Source: Desulfosporosinus shakirovi | Lineage (GTDB): Bacteria > Bacillota > Desulfitobacteriia > Desulfitobacteriales > Desulfitobacteriaceae | Length of the DNA stretch: 64,000 nucleotides | Direction: 5' to 3' | Assembly (NCBI RefSeq): GCF_020595055.1 | Contig: NZ_JAJDOO010000003.1 | Span: 62,001-126,000, forward strand | Shown here: piece by piece, positions 1 through 8,106 of the stretch | Layout of the letters: each line of letters begins with the position of its first letter | Numbering within the stretch: the first letter of the stretch is position 1 | Made by a program: the position numbers and the translations under genes | Notes under the pieces: model-generated | The model's database searches: none | Told to the model about the DNA's origin: nothing | Seen by the model: the letters and a program-made list of their open reading frames with translations, nothing else

Positions 1-1
1 T

Positions 2-295
2 ATTATAGGAAATTTAGCGATTGCCACTATTTTCATCGAATGTTATATTTGGGGTAGCCAAAATATCCGAAAGGGTGAAAAAATTATGGACTATCTGAAC
101 GAAGGTAAGATTAATGACTACCGTGTTAATTTCCATAATAACGGAAAAATCATCAGCGTTGAAGTAACCTGCTGCGGTGGACATATCGGAGAGATGCGCT
201 TCAAACACGGTGAACATAAACAATGCTTGGCTTGCGGGAAGCTGCATACATTAAAGCTCCAGCACAATCACTTTCATATCCGCCAATCCAAATGA
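2..295 (+). CDS. C-terminal part of a membrane protein with Cys pairs (partial)
   Basis: The frame is open from the left edge of the window to a TGA at 293-295, so the gene starts outside. A hydrophobic run (IIGNLAIATIFIECYIWG) precedes the first Met at 86. This suggests one transmembrane segment followed by a cytoplasmic tail. The tail carries a CC pair and a C-x2-C knuckle (CLACG) with several histidines near the end, so metal binding is possible. I do not recognise the family. A shorter start at 86 is possible but has no convincing Shine-Dalgarno sequence. A strong hairpin terminator follows 60 bases downstream. Confidence 0.5.
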   Translation: MIGNLAIATIFIECYIWGSQNIRKGEKIMDYLNEGKINDYRVNFHNNGKIISVEVTCCGGHIGEMRFKHGEHKQCLACGKLHTLKLQHNHFHIRQSK

Positions 296-355
296 AGACA
301 AAATATCGTAATATGGCTATATCATCGCCCAAATAATCCCAGCGGCATTGCTATG

Positions 356-389
356 AAGGGTCTAAGGCATACTACTACCTTAGACCCTT
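356..389. terminator. Bidirectional hairpin terminator
   Basis: Perfect 12-bp inverted repeat (AAGGGTCTAAGG / CCTTAGACCCTT, arms 356-367 and 378-389). It lies between two convergent genes, so it can serve both strands. Confidence 0.8.
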
Positions 390-392
390 TCG

Positions 393-800
393 CTAAAAAC
401 CATTAATTATATTTGGCAAGGATGTATTAAAACAGGTCTTAAGACTTTCTTCGGCTGTTTCCTTCAAGGCTTCCTTGGTCGTTCCAAAAACAATGATTGT
501 CACGAAGAGAGTGGCACTACCTAAAGACCACTCACTCCACCCCTGGGATTGTTTACTGCTAATGCTTCTGCCGGTAGAAGATAACCATAAATTTTCCTGA
601 CCCTCAACAAAAACTTTAATATGTCCAACAAAATAAGCCTTAGCACTTGTCCAATCCCTGATCTCTTCAATCCATTGAGTAAGAGCTTGTTTAACCCTTT
701 CGGACTTTACCTTTTCTAAAAGCACCAGGCTGTAGGTCTCAGAAAAAATTGCCGGGTCAGAATCTTTAGTCGAGGACTTAAGTAAATGCTGATCACTCAC
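393..800 (-). CDS. Hypothetical protein at the end of the corrinoid operon
   Basis: A 135-residue protein with no signal peptide and no motif I recognise. The C-terminal half contains a hydrophobic stretch (SATLFVTIIVFG) that looks like a buried strand rather than a membrane helix. It overlaps the end of the CobW-type GTPase by 8 bases, so translation is probably coupled. It is the last gene of the minus-strand operon and is closed by the terminator at 356-389. The context suggests a role beside the metallochaperone or corrinoid enzymes, which is inference only. Confidence 0.65.
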   Translation of the reverse strand: MSDQHLLKSSTKDSDPAIFSETYSLVLLEKVKSERVKQALTQWIEEIRDWTSAKAYFVGHIKVFVEGQENLWLSSTGRSISSKQSQGWSEWSLGSATLFVTIIVFGTTKEALKETAEESLKTCFNTSLPNIINGF

Positions 801-1416
801 CCTTCGTCACCGCTTTACGCCAGATTTGAGGATTGACTTCAGTGTGGGCGGATATTGCATAGAAAAGGCCTGAAGAATTGATCCTTTTAATATCTTCTGC
901 GACTTGGCTAACTTGCTCAGGTTCTAAACAGTCGATTTTGTTCAAGAGAATGACGTTTGCCCTTGCGATTTGTTCTTCTATTAAACCCGGCATGATCGTT
1001 GAAAGATCATCCCATCGTTCTGCATCAGCCACAACAATAGTCTTCAGACTATCTATGCCCTTTCCATACTTAGTGATGGTTTCCGCAATTGTATGGGGGA
1101 AGGCCATACCCGTTGTCTCAATGATCACCCATTCCGGTGATAACTCCTCCTGAATTTTATTAAGACAGACGGTAAGCTCTGCGTTCAGGGTACAACAGAT
1201 ACAGCCGGCAATAAGTTCCCGAACATTTAGCCCTTCTGCTTTGAGAATCTTATCATCAATGCCCGTTTCCCCTACTTCATTTTCAACAATTACCAAAGAA
1301 GGTTTGCCACTATCCAGCTGTTGTACCGAAAGTTCGGCTGTCAGATATCGAGCAACTTGCAAGATAATTGAAGTTTTGCCTGAACCCAGAAATCCGCCAA
1401 AAAGTAAAATATTCAT
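793..1416 (-). CDS. CobW/CobW-like P-loop GTPase (metallochaperone domain only)
   Basis: A 207-residue protein of the SIMIBI-class CobW/HypB/UreG family. Visible motifs are the Walker A GGFLGSGKT (residues 7-15), the family zinc/cobalt motif GCICC (Cys72, Cys74, Cys75) and NKID (159-162) for guanine recognition. It stops after the GTPase domain, so the usual CobW C-terminal domain (full proteins are above 300 aa) is missing. The family delivers metals to proteins or tetrapyrroles. Beside corrinoid methyltransferases, a role in cobalt or corrinoid loading is plausible but inferred. It lies 96 bases after the activator gene in the same orientation. Confidence 0.85.
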   Translation of the reverse strand: MNILLFGGFLGSGKTSIILQVARYLTAELSVQQLDSGKPSLVIVENEVGETGIDDKILKAEGLNVRELIAGCICCTLNAELTVCLNKIQEELSPEWVIIETTGMAFPHTIAETITKYGKGIDSLKTIVVADAERWDDLSTIMPGLIEEQIARANVILLNKIDCLEPEQVSQVAEDIKRINSSGLFYAISAHTEVNPQIWRKAVTKGE

Positions 1417-1512
1417 TGCCTATAACTCCTTACGCTGACATTCCGCACTCTTAGTAAAAAATCCTTGATTGAGGGGATAATTATGCTTTCTATCCAATAG
1501 AAGAACAAAGTT

Positions 1513-3321
1513 CTATTTCACCTTAAATTGAGAGCACTCTATAAATAATCGTTCATAACCTTGGGTCACGCTCAATTCCAGATAGTTAAAGTCTCGGGCC
1601 AGCTTTATCATTTCTCGGCGGGTTTCCAGGGACATCAGGGCAAGATAAGCTCCGGTTTTGGAGGAATTACCGATGTAGGTGATTTTATCTCGGACAGCCT
1701 TCGGTAAAATATCCGTCCCCACCAAACTTTCGACGGATAGATGAGCGCCGAACTGACCAGCTACAATCACCTCATCCAGATCCGAAAATGTGAGATCCAT
1801 AGCCTTTACCAGTGCCACAAATCCGGATAAAATCGCACTCTTGGCCAGTTGTACCTGGCGCACATCCCCCTGAGTAATGAGGACTTTATGGGGACCCTCT
1901 CCGATACGGATTCGTCGTTTCTTCCCATCGAGGTCAATATAGGGCAGTCTGGGGTCCCCCGCCTCTAGCTCTTCAGGCTTAACAATATTGCCACGGGCTG
2001 TGACAAACCCATGTTTTAACAATTCTCGTATGGCGGCCATTATCCCACTGCCACATAAACCCAGGGAAGCTTTATTGCCGATAACTTTCAGATCAAAACC
2101 CTGCTCCTTTTCGAAATAAACTTCCTCGATGGCCCCATGGGCAGCACGCATACCACAGCTGATATTCATCCCTTCCAGGGCCGGTCCCGCTGCACAAGAG
2201 CAAGAGACTAATCTTTCTCCGTCGGAGAGAACGATTTCTCCATTGGTACCGATATCGATAAAGAGTACTTTATCCTTCCTGTTGTGGAGCCCGGCCACAT
2301 AAGCCCCTGCCACGATATCTGCTCCTATATAGGAAGAAACGGCGGGCAGACAATAGACCCGACCAAAGGAGGAAAGGGCAGTTAAACCCACATCCCTTGC
2401 TTTAACATCTTTAGCACCGACAAAGATAGGGGCATAAGGAGCTTTCCCAATGGAGAGGGGATCAACTCCCAAAATCATATGCATCATGGTGCAATTAGCC
2501 GCAATAGCAATTTCATAGATCAAAGAAGGAGAGATCTGCTGCCTTTCACATATGGTGTGGAGCATCTCATTTAAGGAATCGACAATGGCAGTCTGCAACT
2601 GATCCCGCCCCTCCTTACCATGTTCGAGAACATAGGTGATGCGGGTAAGCACATCCTGACCATAATTTTTCTGGGCATTGATGGCCGCTTCGCTATCAAT
2701 TTCGTCTCCTGTCCTTAAGTCGATGAGGGCGGCTACAACAGTGGTCGTTCCGATATCAACGGCGACTCCGTAAAGTCTTTCCCTGGTATCCCCTTTTTCA
2801 ATCCCAATAAGTTGATCTTTATTGAATATCCCAGTATAGGTTCCCTCCCCCATGGTAATTTGGCGGAGCACATCCCAGGGCAGCTGATCCATACCCAGGG
2901 CTTTTGCAAACAATAGTTCATAGGGGGTTTGGTCTTCCAGAGTAGGCTTGATAATCTCAAGGGTCTTTTTCCGGATTGCCGGATTGGGTTCATACTCTGG
3001 TACATAGCCCCCGGTCAGAACCCGGTGATTTTCCTCCTGATCAACGATGTCGATCTCCAAATCCCCTGTGGGGTAGATAAGGCAGGCTAAACGGATACCA
3101 TCTGCGATCTCCTTTGGGGTAAGGCATTCTTTCTCGTCGTCAGATAGAGGCAGGAGATCTCCTCCTAAATGTTTAATCTTACACTTGCCACAGCTTCCTC
3201 GTCCTCCACAGGGACTTTCAATGAAAATCTGCTGGCCGACAAGAATATTTAAGAGATTCTTCCCTTCCCTTATATCATAGGAAAACTTTATATTTTGTCT
3301 TGGTAAGGCAATTGTATGCAT
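1513..3321 (-). CDS. Corrinoid activation protein, [2Fe-2S] ferredoxin + ASKHA ATPase (RACo/RamA-like)
   Basis: A 602-residue reductive activator. The N-terminal plant-type [2Fe-2S] domain has ligands C38-x5-C44-x2-C47 and C80. The long C-terminal part is the DUF4445/ASKHA actin-fold region, with phosphate-binding stretches AVDIGTTTVVAAL and FIDIGTNGEIV. The family reduces inactive Co(II) corrinoid protein to Co(I) at the expense of ATP, keeping O-demethylase or methyltransferase cycles running. Length and domain order match acetogen RACo and Desulfitobacterium O-demethylase activators. It follows the methyltransferase and corrinoid-protein genes, whose product is its expected substrate. Start and length are typical. 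Confidence 0.92.
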   Translation of the reverse strand: MHTIALPRQNIKFSYDIREGKNLLNILVGQQIFIESPCGGRGSCGKCKIKHLGGDLLPLSDDEKECLTPKEIADGIRLACLIYPTGDLEIDIVDQEENHRVLTGGYVPEYEPNPAIRKKTLEIIKPTLEDQTPYELLFAKALGMDQLPWDVLRQITMGEGTYTGIFNKDQLIGIEKGDTRERLYGVAVDIGTTTVVAALIDLRTGDEIDSEAAINAQKNYGQDVLTRITYVLEHGKEGRDQLQTAIVDSLNEMLHTICERQQISPSLIYEIAIAANCTMMHMILGVDPLSIGKAPYAPIFVGAKDVKARDVGLTALSSFGRVYCLPAVSSYIGADIVAGAYVAGLHNRKDKVLFIDIGTNGEIVLSDGERLVSCSCAAGPALEGMNISCGMRAAHGAIEEVYFEKEQGFDLKVIGNKASLGLCGSGIMAAIRELLKHGFVTARGNIVKPEELEAGDPRLPYIDLDGKKRRIRIGEGPHKVLITQGDVRQVQLAKSAILSGFVALVKAMDLTFSDLDEVIVAGQFGAHLSVESLVGTDILPKAVRDKITYIGNSSKTGAYLALMSLETRREMIKLARDFNYLELSVTQGYERLFIECSQFKVK

Positions 3322-3415
3322 GCTAAAACCTCGTTTTCCGGTACACAGCCCTCTAAATCCTATACTTCATAAGTTACATAAGCTTCATGTGCTTCCTATA
3401 TCATGAGCTTCCTAA

Positions 3416-4432
3416 CTATTTTCCTTGAACGGCATTTAACATGGCCTGAATATTTTCCAGGGATGACTTAGTTCCCAGACCACAAGCAGGCGCAATAATA
3501 TCTGACCCCTCTGCCATCACCTTCTGAGTCATAAGGCGAATGCGGTCTGCATCAGCAAACTCCAAAGCAAAGGTACTTACATTACCCATCATAGTCTTAC
3601 CTGGCAACATTTTTTTCGATTCTTTGATGCTGACAATCGAGTCAAAGCTGTGGGCATCAGCTCGAAGTTTATTCAGTGGTTCATAAACTTTATGCATCCG
3701 TCCGCAGATGTGCACAATCATCGGGATTTCTGGATTTCCCTCCCGGAGTCCATCGATTAATTGATTAATATAGGTCACTACGTATTCCTCAAATAAACGC
3801 GGGCCTAAGATTTCCCCTGTGCCACTGGGGTCAGAGATGGCAATCACATCGGCTCCAGCTTCGATCTGAGCCCGGCCAAAACTAATCAGACCTTCCGTGA
3901 CAAACTTCATGAAAGCATGAGCCTCTTCTTTACGGCGTCTTAAAGCCTTATAGTAAACCACCGGTTCAATTAGGGAAGTGGCAACACTGACAGGTCCGGA
4001 AAGATTTCCAATAATAGGAATCTTATCAGCCTGTTCTTTCAGAATTTTAATGGCATCCAGCACTACGTTTGCCCGGTTGCTATAGGGATCTAGGTGAGGC
4101 AATTTGTTCCATTGAGAAAGATCCTCTAAGGCATACCCAGTGACATGGGGTTCATAAACGGTGGAACCCAAATCCACAACAGCACCCAGCTGTTCTGCTT
4201 CAATGGTCATACAGAAGGGTACGCCGTAATTTTCGAAACAGCCATAATCATACACTGCCTTGGCTAGTCCCGCCATTTTTATAGGATCAGTATGGGCTTC
4301 CGGCCAATGAATGTCGGCCTTTTCCATCAAGGCAGTGACTACCATATTCATCATCCCACCCGGGCAAATACAGGGTGAGCGATCCGTCTTTACACCCTTT
4401 AAAGCGTTGAGAAGTCTTTCTTTTGAATCCAT
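3416..4432 (-). CDS. Methylcobamide methyltransferase, MtaA/MtbA-type (UroD fold)
   Basis: A 338-residue protein of the uroporphyrinogen decarboxylase superfamily. The zinc-thiolate ligand pattern of MtaA/MtbA is visible: H241-x-C243 in HICGRMH and C317 in APACGLG. Such enzymes move the methyl group between a methyl-corrinoid protein and a thiol or tetrahydrofolate acceptor. It lies 43 bases downstream of the corrinoid-protein gene in the same operon. The acceptor cannot be read from sequence. In a bacterium without coenzyme M it is more likely tetrahydrofolate or another thiol, which is inference. Confidence 0.88.
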   Translation of the reverse strand: MDSKERLLNALKGVKTDRSPCICPGGMMNMVVTALMEKADIHWPEAHTDPIKMAGLAKAVYDYGCFENYGVPFCMTIEAEQLGAVVDLGSTVYEPHVTGYALEDLSQWNKLPHLDPYSNRANVVLDAIKILKEQADKIPIIGNLSGPVSVATSLIEPVVYYKALRRRKEEAHAFMKFVTEGLISFGRAQIEAGADVIAISDPSGTGEILGPRLFEEYVVTYINQLIDGLREGNPEIPMIVHICGRMHKVYEPLNKLRADAHSFDSIVSIKESKKMLPGKTMMGNVSTFALEFADADRIRLMTQKVMAEGSDIIAPACGLGTKSSLENIQAMLNAVQGK

Positions 4433-4475
4433 AAGGACGTCCTTTCTGATCCTGTATCTATTCCGGTCCTATATC

Positions 4476-5135
4476 CTAAGCCATTCCCACTAATTGTTTG
4501 GCCACAGTTACCGCCCCGGTGGCGTTAACGGCATAACCATCAGCGTTAATTTGATTACAATAGGCCTGAGAAAGTGGTCCGCCGCCGATCATAACTTTTA
4601 CTTTATCTCTGATTCCTTCTTTGACGAGGATATCCACCACCTCTTTCATACCGGGCATAGTGGTAGTCATCAGAGTGGAAAGACAAATTAGCTGGGCATC
4701 CACATCCTTTGCTTTTTCCACGAAACTCTGGAGGGGGACATCTCTCCCCAAATCATACATTTCAAATCCGGCGGTTTCGAGCATGATGCGCACCAGGTTT
4801 TTGCCAATATCATGGGTATCCCCTTCTACAACGCCGATAACACATTTGTAGTTGACAGCACCTTCGGCGGTCTCTTGAGGCAGATGCTCTCTTAAAACAT
4901 CCAGACCATTATACATAGCATCGGAGCACACCAAAAGGTCGGTAACAAAATACTCTTCTTCTTCATACATTTGACCGGCTCGGTTCATGCCATCAACAAG
5001 CCCTTTAAGAACCCCGTCAAGGGCTTCGTAACCTGCCGCAATATAGTCTTTGGCTACATCGGCAGCATTTTCATCGTCCATTTCAAAGACGCAATCGGAT
5101 AATTGTTGTAATAATTCTTCTTTTGACTTAACCAT
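4476..5135 (-). CDS. Corrinoid (B12-binding) methyl-carrier protein, MtaC/MtbC family
   Basis: A two-domain cobalamin carrier: a helical cap (about 1-90) and a Rossmann-like B12 domain. The His-on motif DTHDIG provides the lower axial ligand (His113 when counted from the upstream start at 5150), and a GGGPLS loop lies near the C-terminus. I prefer the ATG at 5135, which follows an AGGTGA Shine-Dalgarno, over the upstream GTG at 5150. It is the only corrinoid protein in an operon with three UroD-type methyltransferases, so several enzymes may share it. The product should be recharged by the RACo-like activator encoded downstream. Confidence 0.93.
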   Translation of the reverse strand: MVKSKEELLQQLSDCVFEMDDENAADVAKDYIAAGYEALDGVLKGLVDGMNRAGQMYEEEEYFVTDLLVCSDAMYNGLDVLREHLPQETAEGAVNYKCVIGVVEGDTHDIGKNLVRIMLETAGFEMYDLGRDVPLQSFVEKAKDVDAQLICLSTLMTTTMPGMKEVVDILVKEGIRDKVKVMIGGGPLSQAYCNQINADGYAVNATGAVTVAKQLVGMA

Positions 5136-5165
5136 TATGTTCACCTTCACCTTCTAATTTGTTGA

Positions 5166-6254
5166 TTAATGGTTCGTTGCGGGTTCATTTAATAACCCTT
5201 CATCAATAGGATAGCGTCCATATTTGCGAACTGCTTCCATCATATGGTCTATATTCTCAACAGGCACATTTTGCGTAATATCACAACCGGAAGCGATAAT
5301 ATAGCCCATAGGGCTGTCTTTTCCCTTGAGGATACAGGTCTTAACCGATTCAAAAATGTCTGATCTGGAGCCCAGCATCAGCACATCGACGGGCGGAACA
5401 TTACCCAAGATGGGTAAGCGTTTGCCCACTTGTTCTTTCACATATTCCAGATCCACCAGGTTATCAATACTCAGCATATCCGGCCCTGTATCCACCATTT
5501 CCATGACAATACTCGTCGTATTGCCACAGATATGATAGCAACACATTCCCCCTAATTGATGAATATAGTTCATCAATTCCGTTGCATAGGGCTTGACGAA
5601 GTCTACATATTGGCTCTTTTTCAAGAGGGTGCCTGAGGCAATGGGATCACACATGAGAATAATAATGCCGCGCTCAATATATTCCTTATAAATATCCTTA
5701 AGTGCGTCGGTACACAGGCGAAGCAGACGATGGATGGAGGCCGGGTCTTTACGGGTAGCTCTTAAAAGATGTTCAGTGGGAAAGATACTGGAAACGGCTG
5801 TGAAAGGTCCCGTAATCAATACCCCTGTGGGGACCTCCTGACCCATCTTTTCCTGACAGATTTCACAAGCCTCTAAAGTTCTGGCAAACCAAGGATCATT
5901 TTCTTTTTTGGTTTTGTTGAAATCCAGTTGATCGATATCTTGAAGATTATGTAAAACATGATTGACGATTGCAGGCAGACTATCCTCAGGATCATTCATT
6001 TCTGACCCCAGGGCGGTTCCTATCCCGTGAAGACCATATTCAATGATCATCATATCGTTCCCATAACGTTGATAACAATCGATTTGAGACTGAGCCTGCT
6101 TGAGTGCCGAAGCACGTTTTTCTCGATGGGTCATCCCTGAAACTCTGTGGGAGATGGAAACTAAGATAGGCATGGCCAGAATGCGATCCATTTTTTCTCC
6201 TTTCATAAAAGCTTGAAGCCGTTCATTGGGTGTCATTTGGTCTTGTTCGTGCAT
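5166..6254 (-). CDS. UroD-fold methyltransferase (second paralogue)
   Basis: A 362-residue member of the same superfamily as the gene at 3416-4432. The putative zinc ligands are H241-x-C243 (YHICGNTT) and C324 (ASGCDIT). It has the characteristic GPFTAVSS strand and an ILGNVPPVD loop. It lies 31 bases upstream of the corrinoid protein and is preceded by a strong AAGGAGGAA site. One paralogue may demethylate the substrate and another may transfer the methyl group on. Which does which cannot be told from sequence. Confidence 0.88.
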   Translation of the reverse strand: MHEQDQMTPNERLQAFMKGEKMDRILAMPILVSISHRVSGMTHREKRASALKQAQSQIDCYQRYGNDMMIIEYGLHGIGTALGSEMNDPEDSLPAIVNHVLHNLQDIDQLDFNKTKKENDPWFARTLEACEICQEKMGQEVPTGVLITGPFTAVSSIFPTEHLLRATRKDPASIHRLLRLCTDALKDIYKEYIERGIIILMCDPIASGTLLKKSQYVDFVKPYATELMNYIHQLGGMCCYHICGNTTSIVMEMVDTGPDMLSIDNLVDLEYVKEQVGKRLPILGNVPPVDVLMLGSRSDIFESVKTCILKGKDSPMGYIIASGCDITQNVPVENIDHMMEAVRKYGRYPIDEGLLNEPATNH

Positions 6255-6530
6255 AGCAGTTCCTCCTTTTTATTTCTGTTAATTAATTCCGAGACTTTCC
6301 TTTATGCTAAGTGGATGTTCCGATTTCCCTGCTGCAAGCGGTAGTCTCCTGTGACGTAACTCTCTGGTGGAGACTTGCGCCGAAGGCGCAGTGCTGCATA
6401 TTGAATACTATCGCGTCGTAGGATGAGTATGCCGAGCCCTTTACCCGATAGAAATACTTAGCGGCGAAGGAGGTTGAATCCTCTACCGAAACCCCGATGT
6501 TCGGCTTTAGCTGAACGAGTTCACCGGAAA
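6255..6530 (-). other. Non-coding, hairpin-rich spacer inside the corrinoid operon
   Basis: This 276-base gap separates two methyltransferase genes of one operon. It holds several inverted repeats: AGTCTCC/GGAGACT around 6341-6374, TGCGCC-GAA-GGCGCA at 6376-6390, a GAGG/CCTC hairpin near 6470-6485, and GTTCGGC/GCTGAAC at 6499-6516 just after the upstream stop codon. One minus-strand frame is open across most of the gap, but I recognise nothing in it. It could be a processing or partial-termination structure, a degraded riboswitch, or debris from the truncated upstream gene. Confidence 0.45.
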
Positions 6531-7409
6531 TTACGCTGTCAAAAGCTTTAAGATCTTGATTTGGGCATCTTGGAGTATGTGATTACGATTATGGATACAG
6601 ACATTGCCGACCAGGTTAACTTTACCGCGGAGTTCCAAACAGGCTTGGGCATAGGACATGGGTTCAGGTAAAGGGTAACTCTCCCACTCAGCCATTCCCA
6701 GGGCCGTTAACTGCAGAGCAGTCTTAGGACAGAGATGCATTACCGATTGTCCGCCAATTATCTTCAAGGCGTCTTCCACAAAAGGTTTAGAAAAATGTCG
6801 ACCCTGCAATTCAAAGTATTTGGGCCCGAGGATATTCAGCCCCCCCACCGGATCTTCAAAGGCAATGAAGTCCACTCCAGCTGCGAGGGATTTTTCAATA
6901 TACCGTAACAGCTGAAGGCGTATCTTCTCTACTACTTTTTCAATGACTTCAGGATTTTTTCTCCAGATCTTGAAGACTCTGCTAATATCACTTAAATTGT
7001 TTAAGATCGTCATTGGGCCGCAGATCTCAACCCCAACCGCTTCCTTTGCTGCTTTAAGAAGTTTCACAGCTTTTAGGGTCTCTTTTAAGCGACCTTTCTC
7101 AAAATCCAAATCGGGGAGCCCCAACAAAGCTTCTTCATCTTTGCACACCGGTTCCCGGCAGCGTGGCCCAATGGTTGCCGTTCCCAGCTTGATATTGCCG
7201 CCTAAATTCTCCGCTTCAACGGTATGACAAAAAGGCACCATACAAAGGGCGCCTCCTTCAACTTCTCGCAGGGTGCAAGCAATCCTAGCCATTCCTTCTC
7301 CATAAGTGTAAGCCTCGGGAAAAGGCAAACCTACCTTTTCCACCACACTCTCTGTGAAACCGCTGGTATCCGACCCTTCAGGGCATTTAAAATTTGTAAA
7401 TTGGATCAT
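6531..7409 (-). CDS. UroD-fold methyltransferase, C-terminally shortened (third paralogue)
   Basis: A 292-residue superfamily member, first gene of the operon. The H225-x-C227 zinc pair (MHLCPKT) is present. The protein ends about 45 residues earlier than its two paralogues, so the C-terminal region that normally supplies the third zinc-ligand cysteine (APGC-type) is missing. The only later cysteine is in LVGNVCIHN. It may be truncated and impaired, or may use this alternative cysteine. It is preceded by GGAGG at good spacing. The hairpin-rich gap after its stop may mark the event that removed the tail. Confidence 0.8.
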   Translation of the reverse strand: MIQFTNFKCPEGSDTSGFTESVVEKVGLPFPEAYTYGEGMARIACTLREVEGGALCMVPFCHTVEAENLGGNIKLGTATIGPRCREPVCKDEEALLGLPDLDFEKGRLKETLKAVKLLKAAKEAVGVEICGPMTILNNLSDISRVFKIWRKNPEVIEKVVEKIRLQLLRYIEKSLAAGVDFIAFEDPVGGLNILGPKYFELQGRHFSKPFVEDALKIIGGQSVMHLCPKTALQLTALGMAEWESYPLPEPMSYAQACLELRGKVNLVGNVCIHNRNHILQDAQIKILKLLTA

Positions 7410-7492
7410 AGAGTTCCTCCTGACTATATCTAGACGTTATTATCAAACTAAAGTTTCATAACTATTTAATGATGCTTTGATCTAACCAAAAA

Positions 7493-7521
7493 ATTATATC
7501 ATAACTCATAAAAATTTTAAA
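7493..7521 (-). promoter_or_regulatory. Likely promoter of the corrinoid operon
   Basis: On the minus strand an extended -10 (TGATATAAT, hexamer 7493-7498) lies 17 bp from a weak -35 TTTAAA (7516-7521). A 9-bp inverted repeat (TTGAATTAT at 7530-7538, ATAATTCAA at 7553-7561) sits just upstream and could bind an activator. Confidence 0.5.
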
Positions 7522-7596
7522 TAATTGTATTGAATTATGCTTATATTTTAAAATAATTCAATTTTTTCCCTTCCACCAAGGATTAGCAGCTGGGTG

Positions 7597-7632
7597 TAGG
7601 TTAAATTCGTCAGTACTGACGAATTTAACCTA
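7597..7632. repeat. 36-bp perfect palindrome
   Basis: Arms of 18 bp, each reading inward TAGGTTAAATTCGTCAGT, meet at a central AGTACT with no spacer. There is no T-run beside it, so it is not a normal terminator. It lies between the divergent corrinoid operon and the small gene at 7776. It could be an operator or a cruciform-forming site. The rest of 7410-7775 is AT-rich without a recognisable gene. Confidence 0.85.
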
Positions 7633-7775
7633 GCCGCCTCATTCGTTAATTTCACCTAATTGTTTCCTGAATAAGTTTCGGAAGTTAGGGAAATTTAAGA
7701 TTAACCCCTAGTCAAAACCTTAGAACCAACTTAATTTGTTGCAAACTTATCTTAATCTCAAGGAGGTACCTCATT

Positions 7776-7925
7776 ATGGCAAAATACAATTTACCTGTCG
7801 ACAAAAATCAAGTTGCTGCTCAATCGGGTGTTACTCTTGGCCCTAACACTACATCTCGTCAGAACGGCAGTGTCGGTGGCGAAATGGTTAAACAAACCTT
7901 CGAAAGTTTCGGAAAGAAAAAATAA
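7776..7925 (+). CDS. Small 49-aa protein, possibly a small acid-soluble spore protein
   Basis: The ATG is preceded by a near-perfect AAGGAGGT at 7760-7767 with 8-base spacing, and a strong terminator follows 80 bases after the stop. The product is small, hydrophilic and rich in Gln, Asn, Gly and Ser (KNQVAAQSGV, TSRQNGSVGGE) with a basic end. This composition and the AQ...G...E/F pattern recall gamma-type small acid-soluble spore proteins, but the similarity is too weak to assign. The strong translation signal argues for a highly expressed product. Confidence 0.6.
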   Translation: MAKYNLPVDKNQVAAQSGVTLGPNTTSRQNGSVGGEMVKQTFESFGKKK

Positions 7926-8007
7926 TCTGCCCCTTAGGACATATTAGATGGTAATCCCCCTGTGTTGTTCTCTGTCATAATCACAAAAGAGGTTAAAGTT
8001 AGACAAT

Positions 8008-8038
8008 AAAATAACGCCCCCAGTCGGGGCGTTATTTT
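8008..8038. terminator. Strong bidirectional terminator
   Basis: Arms AAAATAACGCCCC (8008-8020) and GGGGCGTTATTTT (8026-8038) form a 13-bp perfect stem with a 5-nt loop, giving A/T runs on both sides. It sits between the convergent genes at 7776 and 8107. Confidence 0.9.
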
Positions 8039-8106
8039 GGTGTTAGTTCAGAATGTGAATGACTGGTGTGGGGCATAGCGGTTATTAGTATCATTAATCT
8101 TCTTAT

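Noticed and set aside
6300-6480. Functional cobalamin riboswitch
   Set aside because: Only a loose B12-box-like run is seen; the other conserved boxes and a proper pseudoknot cannot be identified, so I kept it as a question rather than a feature.
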